64,000 nucleotides of DNA, taken from NCBI RefSeq assembly GCF_002021925.1, contig NZ_CP012546.1:1302001-1366000 (forward strand), given 5' to 3'. This DNA comes from Campylobacter pinnipediorum subsp. pinnipediorum. Its GTDB lineage: Bacteria > Campylobacterota > Campylobacteria > Campylobacterales > Campylobacteraceae. The notes under the pieces were generated by a model that did no database searches, was not told where the DNA came from, and saw only the letters and a list, made by a program, of their open reading frames with translations. The position numbers and the translations under genes are program-made. This document shows, in pieces, positions 7,516-16,546 of this stretch; position 1 is the first letter of the stretch, and each line of letters begins with the position of its first letter.

Positions 7516-7805
7516 TACTTTCAACATTTATATCAGCACTTGCAAATATACTGCACTCAATCATTCAAATATACATTTGGGTTGTTATAATATCAGCCTT
7601 AATTAGCTGGGTTAGACCTGACCCTTACAATCCAATAGTTCAACTATTAGCAAGACTAACAGAGCCTGTTTATGGGTTTATAAGAAGATTTATCCCAACC
7701 GTTTTTGGCGGCATAGACATAACACCTATCGTTTTACTATTAGCTCTTCAATTCATTGATTTATTTTTTATAAGGTTGCTTTTTGCTTTTGCTGCGTCTG
7801 TTTAG
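7512..7805 (+). CDS. YggT-family membrane protein
   Basis: 97 residues, ATGA overlap with the GluRS-like gene. Two hydrophobic stretches (about 8-32 and 66-92) flank a conserved loop with ISWVRPDPYNPIVQLLARLTEP cut here as RPDPYNP and FIRRFIPTVFGGIDITP, the YggT family pattern. Inner-membrane protein of unclear function; in other bacteria linked to cell division or osmotic/potassium stress. Its order between gltX and slt is the one known from C. jejuni. Confidence 0.88.
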   Translation: MILSTFISALANILHSIIQIYIWVVIISALISWVRPDPYNPIVQLLARLTEPVYGFIRRFIPTVFGGIDITPIVLLLALQFIDLFFIRLLFAFAASV

Positions 7806-9417
7806 TCTTATTATTATAAGTGTTTTGGGATTAGGTGCGAAGGTCTTAGACTATAAAGAATTAAAAGACAAACCAAAAAGCCTTGTAAAAGATTATTATA
7901 TAAATAGGCTTATAAACGAAGGAAAATATACAAAATCTCAAATTCAAGAGTTATCAAAAGATATATTTAGAAATGGTGGTGCTGTCAAAAAATCAATAGA
8001 TACGATATTACCGCCAAAATACACACTGGGAGCTTGTAGTAAGGTAGGCATAAAAAATATATTAGATGCTAATACAACTTGTCAAAATATGCTAACAAGT
8101 ATTGCTTTTAGTTTAAAATTAGACAATCAAACAAGGCAAAAATTAGCCATAAATTTAGCCAATGAATTTAAATATAAATCACAAATTTTATTAAATCTAA
8201 ACTCAAAAAATCCAGCTTTAACTTTTGCAAAACAAGGAGATATAGACTCATTTGTATCTTTATTTAAAGCTAGTTCACAAAAACAAAAAGATGAGTTTTT
8301 TGGTATTGAATTTGATAAAAAAACGATGGATATGTTTTATAATGCAAAAGGTTTTACTCAAATTCTAATAAACTTAGTTCTTAAAAGAGATTTTGATAAA
8401 TTCAGACAAAATTTACTAAAAATAACACCGGAAATAACAGAACAAAAAGAGGCTTTTTTCTTAGGATTAAATGCAATCACTTTGGATAATACAAAAAAAG
8501 CAAAAGCATTTTTTAAAAGAGCGGCAGATACATATAAACTAACAAGACAAAAAGATAATGCTAATTTTTGGCTATATCTCTTAGGAGATAAAAGCATATT
8601 AAACGAACTTGCTAGAAGCAATGATATAAATATATATTCTTTATATGCAAAAGAACTGACCCACTCCAAGCCTTTTAACATATATGTACCAAGACCAAAA
8701 ATTAAAAAATCAACAAAATATGATATAACAAATCCATTTGTTTGGCAGCAAATAGCAGATAGTGCAAAAGATAAAAGCCAAAAAGAACTTGAAAAAATAG
8801 CTACTCAATTTTACTCAAAAGATACAGTTTCAGCATATGTATATTTTATGCAAAAAGCTAGCAATTGGGAGAAAAACTATTTTATAATTCCAGAAAACGA
8901 GAGTCTTAATGGTTTAAGCAGCCTAAGAAAATCTATGATTTTTTCACTAGCAAGACAAGAGAGTCTATTTTTACCATCTGTCATATCAACATCTTATGCA
9001 CTTGGAACAATGCAATTTATGCCATTTTTAGCTAATGCAATAGGCAAAAAAGAGTTAAAGATACCAAACTTTGATCAAGATGCTATGTTTAATCCGACCG
9101 TTGCTTATAGATTTGCAAACCATCATCTTGATTATCTTGAAAAATATCTAAAACATCCGCTATTTATAGCTTATGCATATAATGGTGGAATAGGTTTTAC
9201 AAAAAGATTATTACTAAGAGATGATATGTTTAAAAATGGAAAATTTGAACCATTTTTATCAATGGAGCTTATACCATACTCAGAAACAAGGCTTTATGGA
9301 AAAAAAGTATTAGCAAACTATGTAGTTTATAGGGCTCTTACTGGTTCCAATATAAAGATTTCGCGACTTTTTGAAATTCTAACCCAACCTGCTCTAACTG
9401 ACAATTTTCGCAAATAG
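7783..9417 (+). CDS. slt: Soluble lytic murein transglycosylase
   Basis: 544 residues. A signal peptide is followed by a long helical superstructure (about 30-370) and a C-terminal SLT catalytic domain (about 375-530) with SLARQES (catalytic Glu393), GTMQFMP and AYAYNGG motifs. It cleaves peptidoglycan glycan strands to 1,6-anhydro muropeptides in the periplasm. The start is TTG 7783, inside the yggT end, with AAGG seven bases upstream. The last 80 bases overlap the convergent lipoprotein gene, an unusual arrangement. Confidence 0.92.
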   Translation: MLLLRLFSLIIISVLGLGAKVLDYKELKDKPKSLVKDYYINRLINEGKYTKSQIQELSKDIFRNGGAVKKSIDTILPPKYTLGACSKVGIKNILDANTTCQNMLTSIAFSLKLDNQTRQKLAINLANEFKYKSQILLNLNSKNPALTFAKQGDIDSFVSLFKASSQKQKDEFFGIEFDKKTMDMFYNAKGFTQILINLVLKRDFDKFRQNLLKITPEITEQKEAFFLGLNAITLDNTKKAKAFFKRAADTYKLTRQKDNANFWLYLLGDKSILNELARSNDINIYSLYAKELTHSKPFNIYVPRPKIKKSTKYDITNPFVWQQIADSAKDKSQKELEKIATQFYSKDTVSAYVYFMQKASNWEKNYFIIPENESLNGLSSLRKSMIFSLARQESLFLPSVISTSYALGTMQFMPFLANAIGKKELKIPNFDQDAMFNPTVAYRFANHHLDYLEKYLKHPLFIAYAYNGGIGFTKRLLLRDDMFKNGKFEPFLSMELIPYSETRLYGKKVLANYVVYRALTGSNIKISRLFEILTQPALTDNFRK

Positions 9418-9829
9418 AAAACTTAAATAATAGCTTCAATTTATCACTATCTTGATTTGAAGCTATTATCTCATAATAATCCGACCAAGGCATACTAAAA
9501 CCAAGTGTTTTTAGCCTTTCATCGTCACTATTTAATTTATTTATTGATTTTATATTTTCACCATTTATGGTTATATTTTCTTTGGTTATTTTTAAATTTT
9601 TTGGATTTACTGAAATGATAAATTTTTCATCTGTCTGCTTTTTATCACTATTTTTAAGCATAGGATTTACATAAGTGCCAACAATAAGAGCTCTGCCATC
9701 TTTTGTTATAATATCTTTTTTACTTGTATAGGCTAGAATTTCATTTCTGATCTCTTCTTTGGTGTATTGTTTGGTTGAACACCCAACAAAAATCATAAGC
9801 ATTGCTAAAAATAATATTTTTTTTTTCAT
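9338..9829 (-). CDS. Small lipoprotein of unknown function
   Basis: 163 residues with a lipoprotein signal peptide: basic MKKK start, hydrophobic core and lipobox FVGC with Cys17. The mature part is mixed alpha/beta with no domain I recognise; it has a paired CENC motif near residue 138. A lipoprotein stands at this place in C. jejuni. It converges with slt and the two share 80 bases of coding sequence at their 3' ends. A run of ten A bases follows directly after the ATG (codons 2-5), which could slip. Function unknown. Confidence 0.75.
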   Translation of the reverse strand: MKKKILFLAMLMIFVGCSTKQYTKEEIRNEILAYTSKKDIITKDGRALIVGTYVNPMLKNSDKKQTDEKFIISVNPKNLKITKENITINGENIKSINKLNSDDERLKTLGFSMPWSDYYEIIASNQDSDKLKLLFKFSICENCQLEQVGLEFQKVAKSLYWNQ

Positions 9830-9942
9830 AGTTTTATACCTTTAAATTAAAGCAAGATTTTATCAAATTTAATTACATTTATCAATATTTTTAAGCCTAT
9901 TTTAGATATAATCAACCCATTTTATAAACAAGGGCTTTAATT

Positions 9943-10425
9943 ATGAAGAGGTTAGCAGTCGCATTTTCTGGACCATCAAATAGTGGCAAAACCACCTTAA
10001 TACTAAAAGTTGCGCAAAATTTTATAAACAAAGGCTTAAAAGTTGTGGTTATAAAACACGACCCAGCAGACAAAGCTAAATTTGATGTTGAAGGCAAAGA
10101 TAGTTATAGATTTAGCCAAACCGGTGCAGATGTTGTCGTTTTAAGCCCAACGAGAACTACTTATTTTTCGCAAGACAAATCAAATCTTGATGATGTTATA
10201 AAAATGATTGGAGATTTTGATTTATTACTTGTTGAAGGGTTAAAAACACTACCCTTACCTAGAATAAGTGTATTTAAAGATGATATAGATGAAGATTATC
10301 TTAGTTTTTCAAATGCAATTGCTACATACAAAAAAGATATCTCATATCCAAATATAACAAATATAGACTTAGATAGCATAGATGAAATTTGTGATTGGAT
10401 ATTAAAAAATTCAAAGGCTGTATAA
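9943..10425 (+). CDS. mobB: Molybdopterin-guanine dinucleotide biosynthesis protein MobB
   Basis: 160 residues with a P-loop GPSNSGKT at 10-17, a VVIKHD motif and LLVEGLK, all typical of MobB. It binds GTP and assists MobA in attaching GMP to molybdopterin for Mo/W enzymes such as formate dehydrogenase and nitrate reductase. AAGGG precedes the ATG; a -10 like sequence GATATAAT lies about 30 bases upstream. First gene of a tight row with fbp (adjacent, no gap). It fits the tungstate transporter found later in the window. Confidence 0.93.
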   Translation: MKRLAVAFSGPSNSGKTTLILKVAQNFINKGLKVVVIKHDPADKAKFDVEGKDSYRFSQTGADVVVLSPTRTTYFSQDKSNLDDVIKMIGDFDLLLVEGLKTLPLPRISVFKDDIDEDYLSFSNAIATYKKDISYPNITNIDLDSIDEICDWILKNSKAV

Positions 10426-11283
10426 ATGGAAGAAATCATAAAAAATATAGAAAAAAGCGTAAAACAAATCAGTGAAGAGATAAAATATGCAGATCTTGGC
10501 TACACACAACACGCTAATGCAACTGGTGACACACAACTAAAACTAGATGTTTTAAGCGATAATATAATAACACAAAACCTATCAAACATAAGCTCAGTAA
10601 AAGCCATAGTGAGCGAAGAAAAAGATGAAATTTTATGGGTAAATAAAGATGCAAAATATATAATTGCCTATGATCCATTAGATGGTTCTAGCTTAGTTGA
10701 TGTAAATTTTGCAATAGGTTCAATATTTGCAATATATGAAGATGAGTTAAAACCAGAAAATCTAATAGCAGCGATATACTCTCTTTATGGACCTAGGGTT
10801 GAACTTGTAAAAAATACACAAAAAAATGAATTACCAAAACTTTATAGACTAGATAAAGAAAATAATTTTAAATTTATAAAAGATCTGAAACTAGAAAACA
10901 AAGGTAAGTTAAATGCCACAGGTGCAACACAAAAAGGCTGGAGCGATGAGCATTGTAAGTTTGTAAGAGAGCTATTTTTACAAGGATATAGGCTAAGATA
11001 TTCTGGCGCTATGGTTAGCGATTTACATCAAATTTTATTAAAGGGTGGTGGCATTTTTAGCTACCCGGCAACGACAGATGCTCCAAATGGAAAATTAAGA
11101 GCATTGTTTGAAGTTTTACCATTTGCATTTATATATGAAAATGCTGGTGGAGCTACAAGCAACGGATATTCAAAAACACTTTTTGAAACAAAAATAGAAA
11201 AAATACACCAAACAACACCTTGCTTTTTTGGTTCAAAAGATGAGATAAAGCTTCTTTATAAATTTTATGGTGATAAAAAATGA
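10426..11283 (+). CDS. fbp: Fructose-1,6-bisphosphatase, class I
   Basis: 285 residues with the metal-binding signature YDPLDGSS (DPLDGSS at 83-89) and the GGGIFSYP and YENAGG motifs of class I FBPases. It hydrolyses fructose-1,6-bisphosphate in gluconeogenesis, essential for organisms like Campylobacter that live on amino and organic acids. Follows mobB without a gap and overlaps the next gene by ATGA. Confidence 0.95.
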   Translation: MEEIIKNIEKSVKQISEEIKYADLGYTQHANATGDTQLKLDVLSDNIITQNLSNISSVKAIVSEEKDEILWVNKDAKYIIAYDPLDGSSLVDVNFAIGSIFAIYEDELKPENLIAAIYSLYGPRVELVKNTQKNELPKLYRLDKENNFKFIKDLKLENKGKLNATGATQKGWSDEHCKFVRELFLQGYRLRYSGAMVSDLHQILLKGGGIFSYPATTDAPNGKLRALFEVLPFAFIYENAGGATSNGYSKTLFETKIEKIHQTTPCFFGSKDEIKLLYKFYGDKK

Positions 11284-11483
11284 GTGAAGAACAAATCCCA
11301 AAAGACGAATTTGAGCTAAAATTAGAACAAGATTCGATTGCGCTACAAAAATGCCAAACAGATAAAAATTTAAAAACTTGTTTTGATTGTGAAGCCTTGT
11401 TTGAATGCGAAACAAGAAAGAGTTATGTTCATAGTGTATATAACTCTATGTCAAAAGGACAACAAGGCGGATTTGAATTTTAG
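11280..11483 (+). CDS. Small conserved four-cysteine protein
   Basis: 67 residues, acidic N-terminus, four cysteines at 25, 34, 37 and 43 (CFDC core) and a Gly-rich end KGQQGGFEF. The Cys pattern could bind zinc or a small cluster, but I know no function. ATGA overlap with fbp and close spacing to metG show it is translated with them. A small hypothetical gene occupies this place in C. jejuni too, so it is a real conserved gene and not a chance frame. Confidence 0.78.
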   Translation: MSEEQIPKDEFELKLEQDSIALQKCQTDKNLKTCFDCEALFECETRKSYVHSVYNSMSKGQQGGFEF

Positions 11484-11504
11484 TAAGTTATTTAAGGAAA
11501 AAAT

Positions 11505-13406
11505 ATGAAAAAAGCATACATAACCACACCTATTTATTATGTGAATGATGTTGCACACATCGGACACGCATATACAACAATCATAGCAGATACCTTAGCT
11601 CGTTTTAAAAGGCTTCAAGGATATGATACATATTTTATGACCGGGACTGATGAACACGGTCAAAAAATAGAACAAGCAGCACAACAAAGAGGCAAAACAC
11701 CAAAAGAGTATGCTGATGAAATTAGTGGCAAATTTAAAAAACTATGGGATGATTTTGAGATAAGTTACGACCATTTTATAAGAACAACAGATGAAGAACA
11801 TATCTTAACTGCACAAAACGCATTTTTAAAAATGTATGAAAAAGGTGATATCTACAAAGGCGAGTATGAAGGATTTTACTGCGTTAGCTGTGAGACATTT
11901 TTCACACAAACACAACTTCTTGAAAATAATTGCTGTCCTGACTGTGGAAAACCGACAAATATAGTAAAAGAAGAGAGCTATTTTTTCCGTTTATCAAAAT
12001 ACCAAGATGCGATTTTGGATTGGTATGAAAAAAACGAACAAAGTGTATTACCAAAGGGTAAAAAAAATGAGGTTATAAGCTTTGTAAAAGGTGGCTTAAA
12101 AGATCTATCAATCACAAGAACAAGCTTTGATTGGGGTATCAAACTCCCAAAACAGATAAATGATGAAAAACACGTTATGTATGTATGGCTTGATGCATTA
12201 GTAAATTATCTAACAACACTTGGATATTCAAGAGATAACGAGAGAATGGATTTTTGGGATAATGCTATACATCTAGTTGGCAAAGATATTTTAAGATTTC
12301 ACGCTGTTTATTGGCCTGCTTTTCTACTAAGCTTGGACCTACCACTTCCAAAATCAGTAGCGGCTCACGGATGGTGGACAAGAGATGGTCAAAAAATGAG
12401 CAAAAGCAAAGGTAATGTAGTAAACCCAAAAGAGGTAGCTGATGCTTATGGTCTTGAAAATTTTAGATATTTTTTATTGCGTGAAGTTCCTTTTGGCCAA
12501 GATGGAGATTTTAGCCAAAAAGCTATAATAGATAGAATAAATTCCGAACTAAACAACGGTCTTGGAAATTTACTAAATAGAATAATCGGAATGAGTGGAA
12601 AATATACAAATTTTGAAATACAAAGCAAAGATTTAGTTAAATTTTATAATCAAGAATTACAAGAAGCAAACGAATATACAAAAAATGCTATTTCAAATTT
12701 AGAAAATATAATGCCAAATAGGTATTTAGAAGAAATTTGGAAAATAGTATCTTTGGCAAATGGAGTAATAGCAAAATATGAGCCATGGCAACTAATAAAA
12801 GACTCAAAGCAAGATGAAGCAAATGCACTTGTTGCACTTTGTGCAAATCTTTTAACAAAGGTAGCCATATTATTAAATCCTTGTATGCCAAAAACAACAC
12901 AAAAAATCGCAGATGCGCTTGGATTTACGATTGATACAAAATCCTATCAAGATATAATCTTAGAAAATAAAATCATTGATTATAAAACAAAAAAGACAGA
13001 GCCATTATTTACACGAATAGAAGAAGAGCTAATGAAAGATACACAAACACAAGAACAACCAATACAAAAAGAAAAAGAAGATGAGAGCATAAGTATAGAT
13101 GATTTTTCAAAACTTGTTATAAAGGTTGGTGAAGTTCTTGAATGTGAAAGAGTTGAAGGAAGCGAAAAATTGCTTAAATTCCAAATAGACCTTGGCGAAG
13201 AAAAACCACGCCAAATTTTATCAGGAATAGCAAAATATTATAAGCCAAGCGAACTGATAGGCAAACAAGTGTGTGTCTTAGCAAACCTAAAAGAGAGAAA
13301 GATAATGAAACAAATATCTCAAGGTATGATCTTAAGTGCTGAAGATGGAAAATTAACACTGCTTACAACACATACAAAAGTAAAAAATGGTGCAATAATA
13401 GGATAA
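11505..13406 (+). CDS. metG: Methionyl-tRNA synthetase
   Basis: 633 residues. Class I catalytic domain with HIGH at 18-21 and KMSKS at 297-301, a zinc knuckle region with CVSC and CCPDC, an anticodon-binding helical domain, and a C-terminal tRNA-binding (Trbp111-like) domain from about 525 that allows dimerisation. Charges tRNA-Met in the cytoplasm. AAGGAAA precedes the ATG. Both catalytic motifs are intact, a useful contrast with the GluRS-like gene a few kilobases upstream. Confidence 0.97.
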   Translation: MKKAYITTPIYYVNDVAHIGHAYTTIIADTLARFKRLQGYDTYFMTGTDEHGQKIEQAAQQRGKTPKEYADEISGKFKKLWDDFEISYDHFIRTTDEEHILTAQNAFLKMYEKGDIYKGEYEGFYCVSCETFFTQTQLLENNCCPDCGKPTNIVKEESYFFRLSKYQDAILDWYEKNEQSVLPKGKKNEVISFVKGGLKDLSITRTSFDWGIKLPKQINDEKHVMYVWLDALVNYLTTLGYSRDNERMDFWDNAIHLVGKDILRFHAVYWPAFLLSLDLPLPKSVAAHGWWTRDGQKMSKSKGNVVNPKEVADAYGLENFRYFLLREVPFGQDGDFSQKAIIDRINSELNNGLGNLLNRIIGMSGKYTNFEIQSKDLVKFYNQELQEANEYTKNAISNLENIMPNRYLEEIWKIVSLANGVIAKYEPWQLIKDSKQDEANALVALCANLLTKVAILLNPCMPKTTQKIADALGFTIDTKSYQDIILENKIIDYKTKKTEPLFTRIEEELMKDTQTQEQPIQKEKEDESISIDDFSKLVIKVGEVLECERVEGSEKLLKFQIDLGEEKPRQILSGIAKYYKPSELIGKQVCVLANLKERKIMKQISQGMILSAEDGKLTLLTTHTKVKNGAIIG

Positions 13407-14384
13407 ATGAGACTAGAAAATCTATGTAGACTACTCAATGGAATCCTGCTTAATAATCCAGCTATATCTGAAATAAATGAGTTTGGTTTTGATGCAAAAG
13501 CCATAAAACGGGGATATGCATTTTTTTCAAACGATTCAAATGAAGACGACATATCCCAAGCCATAAACAATGGTGCCTATGCTATCATAGCAACCAAGAT
13601 AGGCTTTATACAAGACGAAGAGATAGCATATATAAAAGTTGAAGACATACGGCTATCAGTCATTAGACTGGTTAGATTTATGGCTTCGGAAAAATCACTT
13701 GTTTTTTATCATATAAACAAGATACAAAAATCAATTATTTCAAACATGCACATAAAAAATGCTAAATTATTACCGAATAGAATTGATGATATTTTTAAAG
13801 TTATCCAAAATGCTAATTTTAATGAGATTTTTTTTAGTGATGATATAGAAATTTTAAACCAATTATCACCAAATTATCAGTCAACAGCACTTACAAAAAA
13901 TATAGAAACAATAAACTCAAATTCCATGTTTTTTGTAAATTTTATTTTTGATGAAATTTTTTATCAAAATATAAATATACCACAAATATTTTTAAAAGAC
14001 TTATGCTCACTCCTAGAAACACTAAGTGGCAACAATATACATTTTAAACTAAATGAGATAAAAAGCTTAGATCACTTCGAGCCTATATTTATAGATAAAA
14101 ATTTCTATCCAGTAAGTTTTGGAACAAGTTTTAGAGCTATCATTGTAGAAAATGACATAGAACTTTTTAAACTAGAAGCAAATTATCTTGCTAATAAATT
14201 TGATCAATCAGATATAATAATAACAGCTAGTAAAGACACAAAACTAGACATAGAAAATATAGTCTATTTTAAAAAATTAGACGATATAAAAAGCTTTAAA
14301 AATTTCAGATATGTGCTTATGCTGTGCAATAAAGAAGAGCTTATGGAAAGATTGAACGAAAAAGAAGAAGCAACTCTTTTTTAA
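13407..14384 (+). CDS. Conserved protein with MurE/MurF-like N-terminal domain
   Basis: 325 residues. Residues about 12-80 (FDAKAIKRGYAFFSND, AINNGAYAIIAT) resemble the N-terminal UDP-MurNAc-binding domain of Mur ligases. No ATP-binding GTNGKT loop follows, so it is not an active ligase by itself. The remainder has an alternating helix/strand pattern with a Rossmann-like look and no motif I can name. It begins directly after the metG stop and converges with the PilO-like gene at its 3' end, one base apart. Function unknown. Confidence 0.7.
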   Translation: MRLENLCRLLNGILLNNPAISEINEFGFDAKAIKRGYAFFSNDSNEDDISQAINNGAYAIIATKIGFIQDEEIAYIKVEDIRLSVIRLVRFMASEKSLVFYHINKIQKSIISNMHIKNAKLLPNRIDDIFKVIQNANFNEIFFSDDIEILNQLSPNYQSTALTKNIETINSNSMFFVNFIFDEIFYQNINIPQIFLKDLCSLLETLSGNNIHFKLNEIKSLDHFEPIFIDKNFYPVSFGTSFRAIIVENDIELFKLEANYLANKFDQSDIIITASKDTKLDIENIVYFKKLDDIKSFKNFRYVLMLCNKEELMERLNEKEEATLF

Positions 14385-14385
14385 A

Positions 14386-14919
14386 CTATTTTTGTTTATT
14401 TCCATAAACTTTGATATTAAAAGTCATGTCTATATTTTCTCCATCACCAGTCATCTTGATAGGAAACTCGGCTTTTATTATACTACTATATTTACCAAGG
14501 CTATCTAAAAAATCATAAAACTTTTTTGGAGTTTTTACCAAACTAGTAACTTTAAGCTCGTACAAAAAATACTCACTATCTTCTGTTTTATCTATTTGAT
14601 TTAAAGATACATTTTTGAAAAATTTTGATGTAAATTTTATAAAATCATCTTTATCAAATTTACTATCATAAGATTTTAGTAAAAATTGATTATCTTGTTT
14701 TATACTATTTAAATTAGCTGAATACATATCAAATAATTGTTTTACTTTAACATAAGATGCCATCTGAGAGTTATTTTCTCTACTTAGTTTTCTATACTCT
14801 TTTATATTTGGAACTAAAAATCCAAAAACCATAATAAGAGCAATCAAAGCAAATATAAATATAAAAAGCAAAAGTTTAACTATGTCTATATTTTCTAAAC
14901 TTGTATCTTTTTTACTCAT
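14386..14919 (-). CDS. PilO/GspM-like inner-membrane protein
   Basis: 177 residues from ATG 14919, preceded by AGAGGG with a suitable gap; the longer frame to 14973 lacks such a site. One membrane helix (about 16-38) after a short cytoplasmic tail, a coiled-coil stretch, then a ferredoxin-like alpha/beta domain. This is the layout of PilO or GspM assembly-platform proteins. Last of three overlapping genes with PilN-like and PilM-like proteins, so it is likely part of a DNA-uptake or type II-like apparatus. Sequence similarity is weak; the call depends on order and topology. Confidence 0.55.
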   Translation of the reverse strand: MSKKDTSLENIDIVKLLLFIFIFALIALIMVFGFLVPNIKEYRKLSRENNSQMASYVKVKQLFDMYSANLNSIKQDNQFLLKSYDSKFDKDDFIKFTSKFFKNVSLNQIDKTEDSEYFLYELKVTSLVKTPKKFYDFLDSLGKYSSIIKAEFPIKMTGDGENIDMTFNIKVYGNKQK

Positions 14920-15433
14920 TATATCCCTCTGAATTATCCATTTTATTTGTGCTAACAAATCCATACCATCCATTTTTTATCTGATAAAAACTTGTATTAG
15001 ATGTGTTAAAAATTGATTTTAAAGGCGTTGAAAGCAACTGATTAAAAACATTTTTTGTTGGCGTAACACCTCTTATTATGAGAGATGTCTTATCCATCAT
15101 AACCTCTTCAAGAGTAATACTATCAGGAACCAAATCAAAAAGATTGTGTAGACTTTGTTTTAATAGAGAATTTGAAGTTTGTATATCTTTGCCAACATCA
15201 ATTTTTGAATTTAAATTATCAATCATTGAATTCATACTTTCTATATTCATATTAAGATCAATTTGTTGTTGTTTTAAGCTACTAGTATCGCTTTTTATGG
15301 AGTAATTTTTATATAAAATAAACAAATTAGATAAGAACAAAAATACAAACAGAAATGATATCAAAATCATCCAAACTTTTGTAAAAATGCTAAAAATAGG
15401 TCTTGGTTCTGGTTTTATAAAACTAAAACTCAT
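14912..15433 (-). CDS. PilN/GspL-C-like inner-membrane protein
   Basis: 173 residues: short cytoplasmic N-tail, membrane helix (about 20-42), long coiled coil (about 48-90), then a small domain with PDSITLEEVMMDKTSLIIRG, the PilN-type pattern of a strand-rich domain after the sentence-like PxxxxL motif. It overlaps the PilM-like gene upstream by 4 bases and the PilO-like gene downstream by 8. Likely forms an inner-membrane heterodimer with the PilO-like protein in a competence or pseudopilus system. Confidence 0.55.
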   Translation of the reverse strand: MSFSFIKPEPRPIFSIFTKVWMILISFLFVFLFLSNLFILYKNYSIKSDTSSLKQQQIDLNMNIESMNSMIDNLNSKIDVGKDIQTSNSLLKQSLHNLFDLVPDSITLEEVMMDKTSLIIRGVTPTKNVFNQLLSTPLKSIFNTSNTSFYQIKNGWYGFVSTNKMDNSEGYNE

Positions 15434-16431
15434 AAACTTATCTCCTTTTGCATTAATTCATTCATACTTTTTAATGTATCCACCTGATGAACATATGTTT
15501 CTACAAAAAGCTCAGTTTGTATATATTGCAAGAAAGTAGCACTCGTTCTTGAGCTATCAAATACAATTATATCTTGTATAAAGTCACCATTATATAAAGG
15601 GTTTAGGTAAAATTCTTTTATAGCTGACATTATATAACGATACATGCCCATATCACGCCCAAAAATAGAAACAGAAGCATCTACGTCTTTTGATTCTGGC
15701 ATATTTATGTCATAGCCCAAATCCTCAAATTCCTTAGGCTTTTCATCTTGGATTATATCATCAAGACTGGTTAAACCATCCAAAGATGACATCTCCTCTT
15801 CATCTTTTACTATAAGATTGTCTATGTCTGTAATATCCTCTTTATTGAATTCTGATTCATCAGAAACTGTATAATCATTTTTATCTAACTTAAAAAAAGT
15901 TGCAAATTTCATCTTTTTTTTGCTAAAAATAGCAAGTGCTGCTGAATCATTCATAGAATACAAATACAAAGATGTATTTTCAGAAATTCCTATCTTTGAA
16001 ATTTCATGAAACATAATAGCAATAGGCGAATAAAGAAGATCTATACTGCTCTCACCAAATAAATTCTTAGCTTTATTGACAGCAACAATATCGGCATACA
16101 CACTAAAATCATCAATCCTAATAGTAAGCAAATCATCGGTTTTTATATTGTATTTTTTAAACTCTTCTTTATTAAGAGTTGGTAAAGCACCCTGAAAGTT
16201 ATCATTATAAAAAAGTGATATATAAACAGCATAATATGCATCTTCTTGTCGTTTAACATAAGCTATAATTTTATCATCTATATTTTCAGTATCAATATCA
16301 GTAAATGTCGCTTCTAAGGTCTTTACAACCTTGCCATTTTTAAACACACGACCATAAAACATGCATGTAGAACCCTCCAAAACTACGCTTAAAAATAAAT
16401 TTGAAAAGATACGGCGTATAGAAAAGCTCAT
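15430..16431 (-). CDS. PilM/GspL-like cytoplasmic protein
   Basis: 333 residues, no membrane segment, an acidic low-complexity insert in the middle (about 195-245, rich in D/E). Position and size suggest the actin-fold PilM or cytoplasmic GspL partner that anchors the PilN/PilO pair. I cannot point to a clear ATP-binding signature. AGGAGC lies 3 bases before the ATG. First gene of the three-gene unit, transcribed divergently from ciaB across a 115-base space. Confidence 0.45.
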   Translation of the reverse strand: MSFSIRRIFSNLFLSVVLEGSTCMFYGRVFKNGKVVKTLEATFTDIDTENIDDKIIAYVKRQEDAYYAVYISLFYNDNFQGALPTLNKEEFKKYNIKTDDLLTIRIDDFSVYADIVAVNKAKNLFGESSIDLLYSPIAIMFHEISKIGISENTSLYLYSMNDSAALAIFSKKKMKFATFFKLDKNDYTVSDESEFNKEDITDIDNLIVKDEEEMSSLDGLTSLDDIIQDEKPKEFEDLGYDINMPESKDVDASVSIFGRDMGMYRYIMSAIKEFYLNPLYNGDFIQDIIVFDSSRTSATFLQYIQTELFVETYVHQVDTLKSMNELMQKEISL

Positions 16432-16508
16432 ATTGCTCCTAAAATCACTTTATATTAATCGAAACATATTACCCAAAAATGTATTAAAAAAGATTAAAAA
16501 ATTATTGA

Positions 16509-16514
16509 TATAAT
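16509..16514 (+). promoter_or_regulatory. -10 box of ciaB
   Basis: GATATAATTA contains TATAAT at 16509-16514 with T/A-rich upstream sequence; predicted start near 16521, about 26 bases before the ciaB ATG. TTAGG precedes the ATG. Confidence 0.55.
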
Positions 16515-16546
16515 TATAAAAATAAAAATAAAATTTAGGTTAAAAT

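Noticed and set aside
8358-8681. 107-residue antisense frame inside slt
   Set aside because: No ribosome site or recognisable protein; lies wholly within the slt helical domain.
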